A stretch of DNA of 64,000 nucleotides from an uncultured Oligoflexales bacterium (GTDB lineage: Bacteria > Bdellovibrionota_B > Oligoflexia > Oligoflexales > JAPPIL01), in the NCBI GenBank assembly GCA_958296095.1, contig OY282434.1, positions 806,001 through 870,000 of the forward strand, in the 5' to 3' direction. Positions 33,442 to 42,765 of this stretch are shown piece after piece. Numbering within the stretch: position 1 is the stretch's first letter; each line of letters begins with the position of its first letter. A program made the translations under genes and the position numbers. The notes under the pieces are model-generated. The model did not search any database and had not been told where the DNA came from. It saw nothing but the letters and a program-made list of their open reading frames with translations.

Positions 33442-35727
33442 CTAATTATGGGCATCTAACAACCTCACAATTTCATCATGACCATTACGCCTAGCCCAAT
33501 TACGTGGCGTGCGTCTCTGGTTATCAAGCAGATTTATTTTTGTCCCTTTGCGGCTGAGCAATAGTTGCACTATCTCAGTGTGTCCAAATCGTGCCGCGTA
33601 ATGCAAGGCAGTGCTTTTATATTTATTGCGGATGTTTGTTTTTAGCCCTCTTCTCCGTAGCAATGCTCTTGCAATTTCTGCATGCCCACGTTTCGCCGCT
33701 AAGTGCATAGATGTATAACCGTGGTTATTGCGTAGGTTAACCTTGGTGTTACGGTTTTTTAGCAATTCCCTAACTGCTTCAAGATGGCCATGCAGCGTAG
33801 CCTTATGCAACGCCGTGTCTCCATATTTATCCCTCAGATTTAGTCGTGTCCTTGTTGCAAACATAAGCGCTTTGATAACACCAACACTACCGTATCTTGC
33901 TGCGAGATGAAGTGGCGTTCTTTGGTCAAGATTTCGAATAGTTATAGCAAGATGTGTATCTTGCAGGAGCAGACGCGCTATCTTTACACGGTTGTTTATC
34001 GCCGCGATATGCAACGCGGTGTTACCTTTTTTGTTGGGTAAATTTTTAAGCAAAAAATCTGTTCTGTTCATCAACGCATCAACCACGGTTGTATATCCTC
34101 GACGCACAGCATAGTGAAGTGCTGAATTACCACTAGCATTGTCATGAGCATTAATGTGGGTGGCATGCTCGTTACGGATGGCACGAGCAATTATGCCCGC
34201 GTCATCGCCTCGTTTTAGTCCCTGCAGAACGTTTACCATCATTAGCTGTGATGGCTCACGAGGAGGTGGTTCGGCGGAAGTAACCTGTGTGTTTTCTTCT
34301 ATGCTACCTGCGTCGAAGGCCACGAGTAAATTGATAATAGCTTGCATATTGTCGATCATCTGCTGCGCCTGGTCTATATCGCTTTGGCTGGCACTGTTTT
34401 TTAGCAGTTTTTGTTTTTCTAATTGCCAGTGGTTTATTCTGTTGTGTGCTCGTTGTTGTGGTGTTAAATGCCACTTGTCCTCTATCTTTATATCAACATC
34501 ACTATGATCCAACAAATGACGCACGGACTCAATCTGTCCATACTGCACAGCAACATGCAACGGGGTAAACTTCCGCTTGTCTGCAATGCCAACATCGATG
34601 CTAGGGGATGCCAACAATGCCGCGACTGCACCGCTGTTGCCTGACTGCACAGCATAGTGTAATGCAGTCATACCGTCAGTTGCTTGGACGTTGATGTTTA
34701 AGTCTTCATGAACGAGCATGGCTCGAATAACTTTTGCATTACCAAACATGGCAGCATAGTGGACAGCGGATAGCCTTTGTCCAGAGCTCTCTTTCTCGTT
34801 GATGTTGATAGTTTGTGACTTTATGGCTGAGATAATCATATCGACATGCCCCTGCTTGAATTGGAAAATAAGGGGATTTTTAGGGATACAACCACTACCG
34901 CTAATGATACCGTTGTCTACGTTTTTATAAGTTTCAAGCTCGTAATTCGGAAAGTAGCAATTGTTGGTAGGAAGATTACCGGGAGCATAGTAGTACGAAT
35001 AAAGCCAGATCATGCCTTTCTTATCATCGACACCAAGAATAAGATCGCCATCATCATTAGTTAGCGTGTTACTAGACATTATGGAGAGAGGTTGTTTGCC
35101 TATTGTTTCTTCATAACTGCCTGTATTGACTAGCCCAAAGTAGGCGTAGGTATCCATCAATCCAAAGGTGTGTCCCAATTCGTGGAGAAACACGGAAAGG
35201 TCGTATGGGGTCCTCGTGCTTGGGTATTTTCCGCTGGCGCGTCGTAGGTGTAGTGACGGAATGCCATTATGGAGGACATACGAACCTGAGCCTTCTCGAC
35301 AGTAAAAGATGACGTGTAAGTCTAGATTCCCCTGGATACGGTCGGTGTTTTCGCCGACGAGTTTATTTTCCCAACCGCCTCTACGAACCTTTGCTGCCTG
35401 AAACCTAGTAAAAATAAATTCATCAACCAGCGGTTGTCTCATAACATCTGACTTTCGCAGTGGCTCTAGCCAGAGGTTAAGCATGTCTGTCATATCCGCA
35501 CGAATACCTTCTTCAATGCCCGTAAAAGAATCCCACTGGCAGTCTTCGTTTGCCGCAAAGCCATAACCAATATTTAACTCCTGCCTATGTACTTTGGAAA
35601 TTAAGAAAAATCGATGGTTTAATGCTTTGTCGATTACTCCTTTATGTCTGTAGGTAATAAACTTGGTATTCGACCGTTCTTCCTGCCCACAAGCAACAAG
35701 CAACAGCATTAGCAAAACAAGTCTCAT
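33442..35727 (-). CDS. Lipoprotein metalloprotease with ankyrin repeats
   Basis: ATG 35727 has GGGGAGAG upstream and begins a lipoprotein signal (LVLLMLLLVACGQEE). Near residues 182-192 is HELGHTFGLMD, the zinc site HExxHxxGxxD of metzincin-type metallopeptidases, followed about 25 residues on by SIMSS, a plausible Met-turn. From about residue 320 there are two blocks of ankyrin repeats (about four, then about seven), for example DGMTALHYAVQSGNSGAVAAL and YGDTALHKATLHGHLEAVREL in part, separated by a Gln/Asn-rich linker. The 761-aa protein would be anchored outside the cytoplasm, an unusual place for ankyrins. A role in attacking or binding foreign proteins is inference. Confidence 0.75.
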   Translation of the reverse strand: MRLVLLMLLLVACGQEERSNTKFITYRHKGVIDKALNHRFFLISKVHRQELNIGYGFAANEDCQWDSFTGIEEGIRADMTDMLNLWLEPLRKSDVMRQPLVDEFIFTRFQAAKVRRGGWENKLVGENTDRIQGNLDLHVIFYCREGSGSYVLHNGIPSLHLRRASGKYPSTRTPYDLSVFLHELGHTFGLMDTYAYFGLVNTGSYEETIGKQPLSIMSSNTLTNDDGDLILGVDDKKGMIWLYSYYYAPGNLPTNNCYFPNYELETYKNVDNGIISGSGCIPKNPLIFQFKQGHVDMIISAIKSQTININEKESSGQRLSAVHYAAMFGNAKVIRAMLVHEDLNINVQATDGMTALHYAVQSGNSGAVAALLASPSIDVGIADKRKFTPLHVAVQYGQIESVRHLLDHSDVDIKIEDKWHLTPQQRAHNRINHWQLEKQKLLKNSASQSDIDQAQQMIDNMQAIINLLVAFDAGSIEENTQVTSAEPPPREPSQLMMVNVLQGLKRGDDAGIIARAIRNEHATHINAHDNASGNSALHYAVRRGYTTVVDALMNRTDFLLKNLPNKKGNTALHIAAINNRVKIARLLLQDTHLAITIRNLDQRTPLHLAARYGSVGVIKALMFATRTRLNLRDKYGDTALHKATLHGHLEAVRELLKNRNTKVNLRNNHGYTSMHLAAKRGHAEIARALLRRRGLKTNIRNKYKSTALHYAARFGHTEIVQLLLSRKGTKINLLDNQRRTPRNWARRNGHDEIVRLLDAHN

Positions 35728-36427
35728 TTTATCTCTCCCCAATTTTTCATCTGCAATCTCGGACTCGCTTTCGGAAGAAATTGATTGTAACTTAAATATC
35801 TGCCATTACCATAGTATGACAAGTGACTTATGATTAAACATGGGAAAAAAGACTTGAGTTAACTAGGTAGATATTATGCAGCAACCCGTGGTTTTTTCTG
35901 GCACCCGTCCTGATGTGCCGTCGCTTGTTGAGCATCTTACTATGGCTGGCAGGTAGTTGTTGCTAACCGCGGCAAGTAACTACTTCAACATCAGCGATGA
36001 GTTTGCGTACTGCACTCATTCTCTGTCCACAGGGCTATACATGCAAGTTTTAATCAAACAACAGCAGCAATTCTGTTACCGCCGTTCTATTTAGACAACA
36101 ACAGCACTTATTTTGCTGTTGTTGTGAACTTGTGATGGCCCCAGAAACGCCCTATTTGCCGCCATTGAGCCACGACACGGGATAGCCCTCGATCATAAAA
36201 CATTAGATAAATGAATGCTTGTGGATAACTGCTGTAGATGCTGGTACGCAAGGCTTTGAGGTGTTTCAGCCTGGTTTTATGAACGCTCGTATAGCCTATA
36301 TTTGTCCACTGCTCGTTTTTTGCACATGTTGACGGTTGGTGGTCGAGGCCATTTTCACCGGCCCTATCCCACATAATTTAGCGGCTCGTTTTTTGCCCAT
36401 GTTGACGGTTGGTGGTCGAGGGCTGGC
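35728..36427. other. Gene-poor stretch with a duplicated 38-bp sequence
   Basis: No convincing gene. A 26-codon frame at 35877 reads MQQPVVFSGTRPD, which resembles the start of tryptophanyl-tRNA synthetase and may be a relic. An 88-codon minus-strand frame at 36108-36374 has no recognised content. GCTCGTTTTTTGCxCATGTT plus GACGGTTGGTGGTCGAGG occurs at 36311-36348 and 36384-36421 with one mismatch. Confidence 0.5.
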
Positions 36428-37045
36428 TCAATCTTGTCGCTTGCTGTCTTGGATTTGACTCACAGTCGTATGTTCGGCATTCTCTTCTAGTAGCGGCACT
36501 CTGGGCAAGCTAGCATCTTGAATTTGACTTACAGTCGTATGCTCGGCGCTTTCTTCCTGCGGCGGCACTTTAGGCAAGCTAGCATCTTGAATTGGAGTCA
36601 CAGTCGTGGGTTCGGCGCTTTCTTCCTGCGGCAGCACAACATCCTGAACATCGTCGTAGAGCTGCGCGGCCGCGGGGCTAGGTGTCGCTGATCGCGGGGG
36701 TGCAGCTTCAGGTGTAGACTGCTCTTCCAAACGTTTAATGCGTCTAAAGACAGGCAGCAAAGCCGTCTCAATGGCATCGTTGATCATACGTTCATATTCA
36801 ACACTAGGTCTAGTCGCGGCACTGATAGCGTGTACATTGGCATTGTCGCCACCAATCTGTTGGTCACGACTCAGCCAGGATCGCAGCACAAAAATTACCC
36901 CTGCGACCGCGGCGATAACTACTACTACCAACACTGAAATAATTACAGACTGCACCAGTCGGCTTGGCTCGATGCCCAGGGCACTCGTGATGGCGGCAGT
37001 TAGCTCACTTAGCCACGCTGGTATCTTTATCAATTTGACTTCCAC
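36428..37045 (-). CDS. Single-pass membrane protein with C-terminal repeats
   Basis: The 205-aa product has an amphipathic N-terminus (WLSELTAAITSALGIEP), one transmembrane helix near residues 32-54 (VIISVLVVVVIAAVAGVIFV) and a short coiled segment (PVFRRIKRLEEQS). Then follow a Pro/Ala linker and three copies of a unit of about 24 residues built on PQEESAEHTTVSQIQDASLP. The repeats are conserved at DNA level. The N-terminal helix hints at a pore-forming or anchoring role; no family is recognised. Confidence 0.6.
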   Translation of the reverse strand: MEVKLIKIPAWLSELTAAITSALGIEPSRLVQSVIISVLVVVVIAAVAGVIFVLRSWLSRDQQIGGDNANVHAISAATRPSVEYERMINDAIETALLPVFRRIKRLEEQSTPEAAPPRSATPSPAAAQLYDDVQDVVLPQEESAEPTTVTPIQDASLPKVPPQEESAEHTTVSQIQDASLPRVPLLEENAEHTTVSQIQDSKRQD

Positions 37046-37122
37046 GCTAGTCTAGCTACCACCCCCCTCCTCTACCATCAACTTGCCATTGCGAGGAGCT
37101 AGAGATATTAGACTTGCGACCA

Positions 37123-38289
37123 TCAAGGCGACGGTACGCCAGCACTGAAAGTACTTTTGCGGTTGGCTTCGGTGTCGCCATCACCGGCAAAAAATGGCGT
37201 AAGGGGGTTCATGTTATCCTTGTTATACGCACCGTGTGCCCACTTGGTGGCGATATTTTGCAAAAACTCTTCTTTGCTCGCCTTAAACTGGGCGACGGGC
37301 TGGTCAGCGGTAATTTCTTCTTGTTGGGCATCGAGATAGAACGTAGTGAAGTCTGCCCCATCACAGGACTTGTTGTAATCCTCACCCTCCGCAATATCGC
37401 AGGTGGCAATCAGAACTACAGAGCCACTCGCCTTCATGTGCGACAATGCCAGATAAATCTGCTCATCACCAGCATGATAGAGGCGCAGGCTAAGCAGGTG
37501 CTCTTTGTTCGTGCCATCATCATACTCCACTAGGTGGCTACGTTGGCAGACTTTGCCCGCCTCGGCTTGCAGGAAAAAAAGACTGCGCAATTCTCTCAGG
37601 GTGTTTTTCTTTTCCAGTTCAATACGTGTCTGGGTTCTAGCACCGTCATCCTGATCGCCTTCCTCCTGGTCGCCTTCCTCCTGCTCGCCGTCATCCTGTA
37701 GGTAGAGATTGACCATCCGTCCATCGACCGTATCAGCCTCACCATCTGTCGCAGGAACTGTGCCACTATCATCCTTATACTCGCTCCACGTCACAAACCG
37801 TGTCATGTCCCACAGCTCGCCCTGATCATGGTAAGCACGGTAAACTATCTTATCGTCATCGGTAGCAACGACCTTCGCACCATCTTCGGCGGCCTGTTGC
37901 CGCATATTGCAATCGTAGAACAGACTCATCGCGTAGCTGTAGCTAGCCATACCCAACGCGACCTTGAGGTCTGTCCCACTACCAGCATCAGCATCGGCAT
38001 CAGCATCAGCATCATCGGCAGCGGCAGCATCAGCAACGGCAATCGCTGCGGCAAGTAGCGCGCTAGCCCTGTTGCTCTGCTGCATCTTCTCGACACAATC
38101 GACATCCGCATCCAAACGCAGGGATGTAGCCCAGGCTGACTTTGTGTAAGCAAAGGGTTCTGCCGCGAAAGAAGGAGGACGCACGTCGCCTTGTAGTGCA
38201 CCACTCGGATCATCATCTCTGCTACTATCGCCGAAGCCGCAGCCACCAGCAATAAGTGCAAGGATAAGCAGTGAAGAGATTCTGTCCAT
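37123..38289 (-). CDS. Lipoprotein of unknown family with low-complexity acidic tracts
   Basis: The lipoprotein signal is ILALIAGGCGFG. The 388-aa product has two low-complexity tracts: AAAADDADADADADADAG near residue 90 and GEQEEGDQEEGDQDDGA near residue 205. The remainder is mixed alpha/beta with six or so Cys (VDCVEK, YDCNMRQ, KVCQRS, ATCDIAEG, KSCDG). The ATG at 38289 has GGAG nine bases upstream. Function unknown. Confidence 0.6.
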   Translation of the reverse strand: MDRISSLLILALIAGGCGFGDSSRDDDPSGALQGDVRPPSFAAEPFAYTKSAWATSLRLDADVDCVEKMQQSNRASALLAAAIAVADAAAADDADADADADAGSGTDLKVALGMASYSYAMSLFYDCNMRQQAAEDGAKVVATDDDKIVYRAYHDQGELWDMTRFVTWSEYKDDSGTVPATDGEADTVDGRMVNLYLQDDGEQEEGDQEEGDQDDGARTQTRIELEKKNTLRELRSLFFLQAEAGKVCQRSHLVEYDDGTNKEHLLSLRLYHAGDEQIYLALSHMKASGSVVLIATCDIAEGEDYNKSCDGADFTTFYLDAQQEEITADQPVAQFKASKEEFLQNIATKWAHGAYNKDNMNPLTPFFAGDGDTEANRKSTFSAGVPSP

Positions 38290-38366
38290 GTATCATTCTC
38301 CGGGTCAGGGTGTAAATATAGGGCTTACCATACCCATATTCTACCTGACCCAAGAACGAAGTCAAC

Positions 38367-38675
38367 CTATTCACCTATAGCCTTGTAGCAGGCAGACAAC
38401 AGTGCTCTTACCTGACGCTGAGTGAACACGACGTGCGTTCCGTGAGTAGATAAGTTTTCTACGTAAATGTTAACCTTGCCGTGTGCTGTCACGCGCCGTA
38501 CGCGGCGGCAAAGCTCTTCAGAGCTGCTAGCGAACAGGTATTGTGGGTTGCGTGGGCTTGTGTTGAAAACAGCATCGAATACCTCCCTCGGCCCCGAACA
38601 TTCAAAGTAAAGAAGAAAGCTGCAACAAAATATGAGTATCCGCTGTAGCCATGTTCGGTAGGCTGCTCCCATCAT
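38367..38675 (-). CDS. Small exported protein downstream of the pilin
   Basis: The 102-aa product has a hydrophobic N-terminus (ILIFCCSFLLYFECSG) that may be a lipoprotein or signal-anchor segment, then a basic domain (RRVRRVTAHGKVNIYVENLS). Two ATGs in a row start two bases after the pilin stop, so it is cotranscribed with the pilin and may be an accessory protein. No family is recognised. Confidence 0.5.
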   Translation of the reverse strand: MMGAAYRTWLQRILIFCCSFLLYFECSGPREVFDAVFNTSPRNPQYLFASSSEELCRRVRRVTAHGKVNIYVENLSTHGTHVVFTQRQVRALLSACYKAIGE

Positions 38676-38677
38676 GG

Positions 38678-39325
38678 CTATTCACAGAATTCAACAATAT
38701 CGCGATAGTTGTCTAGCCGGCGCGCCTGATCCATACACCACGCGTCTCCCGCTGCGAAAGCGGAGTTTGTAGTCCGCCACAGAGCGGGGTGAGTAGCATC
38801 ACACCTATCTTGTACATTCGTGCCCCCTGTAGCGGTAGAAACGTCGATGTTCTGTGTCCCTCCATTGCAGCCAGGGAATACACGTTGGGAGCCAACTTGA
38901 TCCGATGCGCCAAAGGCCACGGAGAGAAACTGTGTCTCATTAGCACCTGCAATGTAGTAGCCATAGCGGGTTTCGGTGCAATTGGCCAGGCGAAAACCTA
39001 GCTTGTTTCTCATCTGGGCCGGTGTGCAGCGATGAACGTTACCAACAAAGTAGCCTACTCGAACAGCTGCGGAGTTCATGGCTTGCCCTCCCCAGCTGGC
39101 CGTAACCCCATCATAGTATCGCTCATGTTCGATAGCAAAGCTCTCTTGCAGGGTAAAGATAGCGCCGAGGTTAATCTTGGCTTCACCTTGCCGTGCCCGC
39201 GCCCTGAAGATATTGAAACGTGGCACTGCCACCGTCGCCAACACGCCGAGAATAGCGATCACGACCATCAATTCTAGCAGCGAGAAACCCAACTGCTTGC
39301 CCTTCAATATTTCTTTGGCACCCAT
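38678..39325 (-). CDS. Type IV prepilin / pseudopilin
   Basis: The leader MGAKEILKGKQLG is followed by the prepilin peptidase site G|FSLLELMVVIAILGVLA, with Glu at position 5 of the mature chain and the hydrophobic stalk. The globular domain of about 170 residues has Cys near the end (GDAWCMDQ and EFCE), fitting the D-region disulfide loop of type IV pilins. AVPRFNIFRARARQGEAK is the usual post-stalk helix. GAGGTGG precedes the ATG. No assembly genes are nearby, so it may be a minor or orphan pilin. Confidence 0.85.
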   Translation of the reverse strand: MGAKEILKGKQLGFSLLELMVVIAILGVLATVAVPRFNIFRARARQGEAKINLGAIFTLQESFAIEHERYYDGVTASWGGQAMNSAAVRVGYFVGNVHRCTPAQMRNKLGFRLANCTETRYGYYIAGANETQFLSVAFGASDQVGSQRVFPGCNGGTQNIDVSTATGGTNVQDRCDATHPALWRTTNSAFAAGDAWCMDQARRLDNYRDIVEFCE

Positions 39326-39474
39326 CCTACCACCTCAGTTAAAATTGGCGTAACTCACTAAGCACATGTCTCTATATGGCAGTTCGGCGTTTTTTTTTTG
39401 CCATTAGCTTTTTTTTAAGTTCTAAAAATATCAGTGGGTTATGGCTTGCTTTAGGCGGCACCGCACACGGCATG

Positions 39475-40280
39475 CAGGGAGGCAGGCCGCAGCGGAGCTA
39501 GGCGCTACTTAGCTCGTGCCACCGTTCATGGAGCTCTTGGTGGGCAAGAGGTCTAATGGCAAAGAGCGAGAGGTAAAGACCTTATTTAACGCAAATCTCC
39601 GTTATCTTGGCACGTGCCACTGTCGTCTTAGCACAAATCTCCGTTGTCTTGGCACGGCGCAGTGGAGCTAGCAAGCGGCAAAAAAACCGCGCAGCGAGAA
39701 ACTCTCCCTTGAGATAGGTGTGGCACATGCCTTGTGCAAAAGCATAATCTGACGGCAAGCAGCGAGAGGATGCAGAGAGACTAGAGGATAAGCAGCGAGC
39801 TAGAAAGCGAGCGTTACAAAAAGCATCGCGCAGCGAACGGTCTCACCTCGCCCTTCATGGAGCTCTCGGTGGGCAAGAGGTGGGGGCAACCGCGAGAGAT
39901 CTGAGGACAGGCAGGAAAGCCTGAGTGCAAGCCTAAACGCAATAACGAGAGGCCTGAGAACATGCAGCGAGCTAGCAAGCGAGCGATACAAAAAGCAGCG
40001 TAGCGAGCGAAGCGAGCTAGAAAGCGAGCGTTACAAAGAGTCGCAGCGCAGCTGGGCGAGGCGCAGCCCTACCGAGAAACTCTCCACGAATATGTATAAG
40101 CACATGCCTTATGCAAAAAATAATCTGGTTGCAGTATTGGCAATATCTGCGGTCGTTTTCGTACGGCCTCGCCCCGCCGTTCATGGATCTCTCGGTAGGC
40201 AAGCCTCAACGCAACAGCAGAGAGGTCTGAGAACATGCAGCGAGCTAGGAAGCGAGCGATACAAAAAGCCGCGCGCGTAG
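39475..40280. repeat. Mosaic repeat block R8
   Basis: It contains one full core at 40068-40199 and broken core pieces at about 39523-39555 and 39690-39765. Hairpin modules follow (GCGAGCGTTACAAAAAGC, GCGAGCGATACAAAAAGC several times). The block lies between the divergent pilin promoter side and the 3' end of the triplicated-domain gene, whose stop is about 15 bases beyond the last module. Confidence 0.85.
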
Positions 40281-40293
40281 CATTGTCGGGAGG

Positions 40294-42324
40294 CTATTGT
40301 TTGGCTAACAATTCCGCTAACAGCTCGACAATTTTTTCTTGTTCAGATTTTTCAAGATGATCGAGTTTACGAACTTCATGAGTATATAACAGCACTGCCT
40401 CGCTCAGGAGATAAGCAGGAAAACCGCCCTCGATCCGCCTTCTTGCCCCTCTATATTTCCCTCCAAATTTGGCGATAACCTGCTCTTCCCGAATTGACAA
40501 AATATTAGCAAGTAGACGACGTTTTCTCCGTTGCGAAGTTAGCTCTGTAACCTCGGTCAAGAAGTTTTTCTGCTTGTCAGCAATATAATTAGCAGTTGCC
40601 TGAACAAAATTATTGAGTTGTTCGAGTTCTTTTGCAGTTAACTTAGCGCGGTGTTTGTCAAGATAGCGATCGAGCTTAACTAACTCTCGCTGGTTAGGCA
40701 AAAAATTACCGCGTTCTTTGTTGCTTATAACCTGCAAGGGTTGCTTTGCTTCTATAGCAAATACCTCAGCCACAAGCTCAGCTACATCGATATCTAGTTC
40801 ATCTCGTAAGGCAATAAGCCCTTGGTAAAAGCGATGGTGTTGATAAAAATTATCTATCGTCATGGCACTGAGATAACTTTTTCCCGTTTTTCTCACTAAC
40901 AATGTGCTCTCAATTATGTCGAGAATTTTTTTTCGATCTTCTTCCTTTACAAAAGAATCTTCGAGAAATTGTTTATACAACTTCCGCACCTTAGGCAGAT
41001 ATTTTACTGGGTAACCGTAAGATATATAATCTTTAGCTCGTTGGTAATTGAAATTGAATTTTTCATGCTCAGCTATCCTCACCCCTAAGATATCCGCAAG
41101 TAAGCGGCGTTTTTTGATGTCGATGTCGAGCTTGCTGAGCGGGAGCTTATCCATAGCTTGCAATCTTGCGCTGAGAGATTCTTGGCTTTGGCGAATCTGC
41201 TCGTTAGTCGCAGAAATAAAATTATTCACCTGTTGACAGTGTCCGGATTCACGGCAGATATTTTCCAGATAAGCTTCGAGTTTCGCTAATTCCACGCGAC
41301 TAGGTAAAAACGCATAGTCTCTTGGTATACCCTTGTTTGCAACTCTACTCGCGGTGCCGCGACCATCCCGCCCACTAGTGTTGGCTTTGCCAAATATTTC
41401 CTGAAAAAATTTTTCCCCAGCTATATCATGTTCGTATAGCAACGCGGCAACTCCCTGCTCAAACGAATAATGCTGATAGAAAGTTCCCTCAGCCATGGCA
41501 GTTAGCAGTGGCTCGCGACCTTCTGCAGCCCAATACTTGATACGCGCTACACGTTTTATATTTTTCGATCTAGGTGACCTCCTGCGGCGATCGTGCAACA
41601 AAAAACCTTCGTCAATAACCAGATCCATAATTTTTTCTTGATCACCTGCTTCGACATGCGATTCTCGCAAGATTTGCCTATAGATCTTGTCTGCCTGTGC
41701 GGCATAAATATGGGAGAAGCCAGATTTGAGAAATGCGCTTAGGGTTGCATTCTTCAGATGCGGGAAAACTTTTTGTAGATGTCCGATGCGAATGCCCAAG
41801 GTTGCGTTTAACAAGCGGCGCTTTGCTACATGTGGCTCGTCAACCGAAGAAAGTGCCTGTAATTCCTGCAACAGAGATCTTTGCCTGTCAAGTAACACTT
41901 CCTCACTCGCACGGATCAGGCGGTCCGCATTTTCTTGCAACATCGACTTTTCTGGAGCAACTTTTCGGACATATTCTGAAAATTTTTTAAGCTCCACGAT
42001 ATTGGGAAAAAATTTTCCGGCGTGGTAGGAAGAAAGCACTCCCAACGGGCTACGAACTCTGTGCATATTTATTTCTGTGTGTGTAATTCCAAAAACTTCC
42101 CGCAAAAGTGGCAAAAGCTCAAGACCATACTCAACTTCCAAGACTCCAAGTCCTTCGTGAAAGCGATAACCATGCGCATAAAAATCTCCGGCACCCAGCG
42201 CGGCAAGCACCGGCTGTCGATACATGTCCATCAGGTACTTTACGCGCGGAAAACGTAAACTCGTTGCCCCATATGCAGACCATTGCTGGAGTCCTAAAAA
42301 CACCAATAATAACATAATCTTCAT
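40294..42324 (-). CDS. Secreted protein built of three copies of an unknown domain
   Basis: The start at 42324 is the second of two ATGs and is six bases after AGGA; it gives a signal peptide (MKIMLLLVFLGLQQWSAYG). The 676-aa chain has three units of about 200-215 residues. Each begins with LxAMxxGxFYQHxxFxxGxxAL (VLAALGAGDFYAHGYRF, LLTAMAEGTFYQHYSF, YLSAMTIDNFYQHHRF), has a middle with xLPxxxELxKLExYL, and ends with RRLLAxILGIR and a GYPxxYLPxxxxLY helix. Highly charged and helical. No known domain is recognised, so this appears to be an undescribed repeated module. Confidence 0.7.
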   Translation of the reverse strand: MKIMLLLVFLGLQQWSAYGATSLRFPRVKYLMDMYRQPVLAALGAGDFYAHGYRFHEGLGVLEVEYGLELLPLLREVFGITHTEINMHRVRSPLGVLSSYHAGKFFPNIVELKKFSEYVRKVAPEKSMLQENADRLIRASEEVLLDRQRSLLQELQALSSVDEPHVAKRRLLNATLGIRIGHLQKVFPHLKNATLSAFLKSGFSHIYAAQADKIYRQILRESHVEAGDQEKIMDLVIDEGFLLHDRRRRSPRSKNIKRVARIKYWAAEGREPLLTAMAEGTFYQHYSFEQGVAALLYEHDIAGEKFFQEIFGKANTSGRDGRGTASRVANKGIPRDYAFLPSRVELAKLEAYLENICRESGHCQQVNNFISATNEQIRQSQESLSARLQAMDKLPLSKLDIDIKKRRLLADILGVRIAEHEKFNFNYQRAKDYISYGYPVKYLPKVRKLYKQFLEDSFVKEEDRKKILDIIESTLLVRKTGKSYLSAMTIDNFYQHHRFYQGLIALRDELDIDVAELVAEVFAIEAKQPLQVISNKERGNFLPNQRELVKLDRYLDKHRAKLTAKELEQLNNFVQATANYIADKQKNFLTEVTELTSQRRKRRLLANILSIREEQVIAKFGGKYRGARRRIEGGFPAYLLSEAVLLYTHEVRKLDHLEKSEQEKIVELLAELLAKQ

Positions 42325-42765
42325 CATCGATCCTAACAAATTAACAAGCCAACCGAAGCTGGTTTTATATACAATATAATAAAAATAAACAAACAAAAAA
42401 CTTCGCTGGAGGGCTGAGCTACGCGGCTTTATTGTAACGCTCGCTGGCTACCTGGTCAGTCTGTTGATGACGAGAACTGCAACGACCAGCCAGACGTGTT
42501 ATGCTACTTGCACAAGCTGGCAAGGTTTTTTGTTACTCCACTTGACATGATTGCCATCCAGGCAAAAATCAATTGACGCTATCTTATCGACAAGTTTTGC
42601 AAGTTTCTTTAGATAAGGAACAAATATCTTAAGTATTTAAATCAGTTAACTGATATGTTAGTTGTGCTGCGACACTGTCAATACACTCCCGAGCTAGCAA
42701 GCGAGCGATACAAAGAGTCGTGCGTATCAAGCCTTACAGACGATTCCGTGTGGAACTCGGAACTT
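42325..42765. other. Intergenic region with repeat fragments
   Basis: A degraded hairpin module (GCGGCTTTATTGTAACGCTC) lies at about 42420-42445 and another (GCGAGCGATACAAAGAGTCG) at about 42700-42722, 35 bases from the stop of the subtilase gene. ATCAGTTAACTGAT near 42642 is a perfect 14-bp palindrome. No gene is visible. Confidence 0.6.

Noticed and set aside
36108..36374. 88-codon minus-strand frame
   Set aside because: No ribosome site or recognisable domain, and its start lies in a region made of a duplicated 38-mer.
36311..36421. CRISPR-like direct repeat
   Set aside because: Only two copies, no series of spacers and no cas genes.
42560..42640. Minus-strand open stretch reading LKKLAKLVDKIASIDFCL
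   Set aside because: It has no start codon after the upstream stop and no family match; probably a relic.
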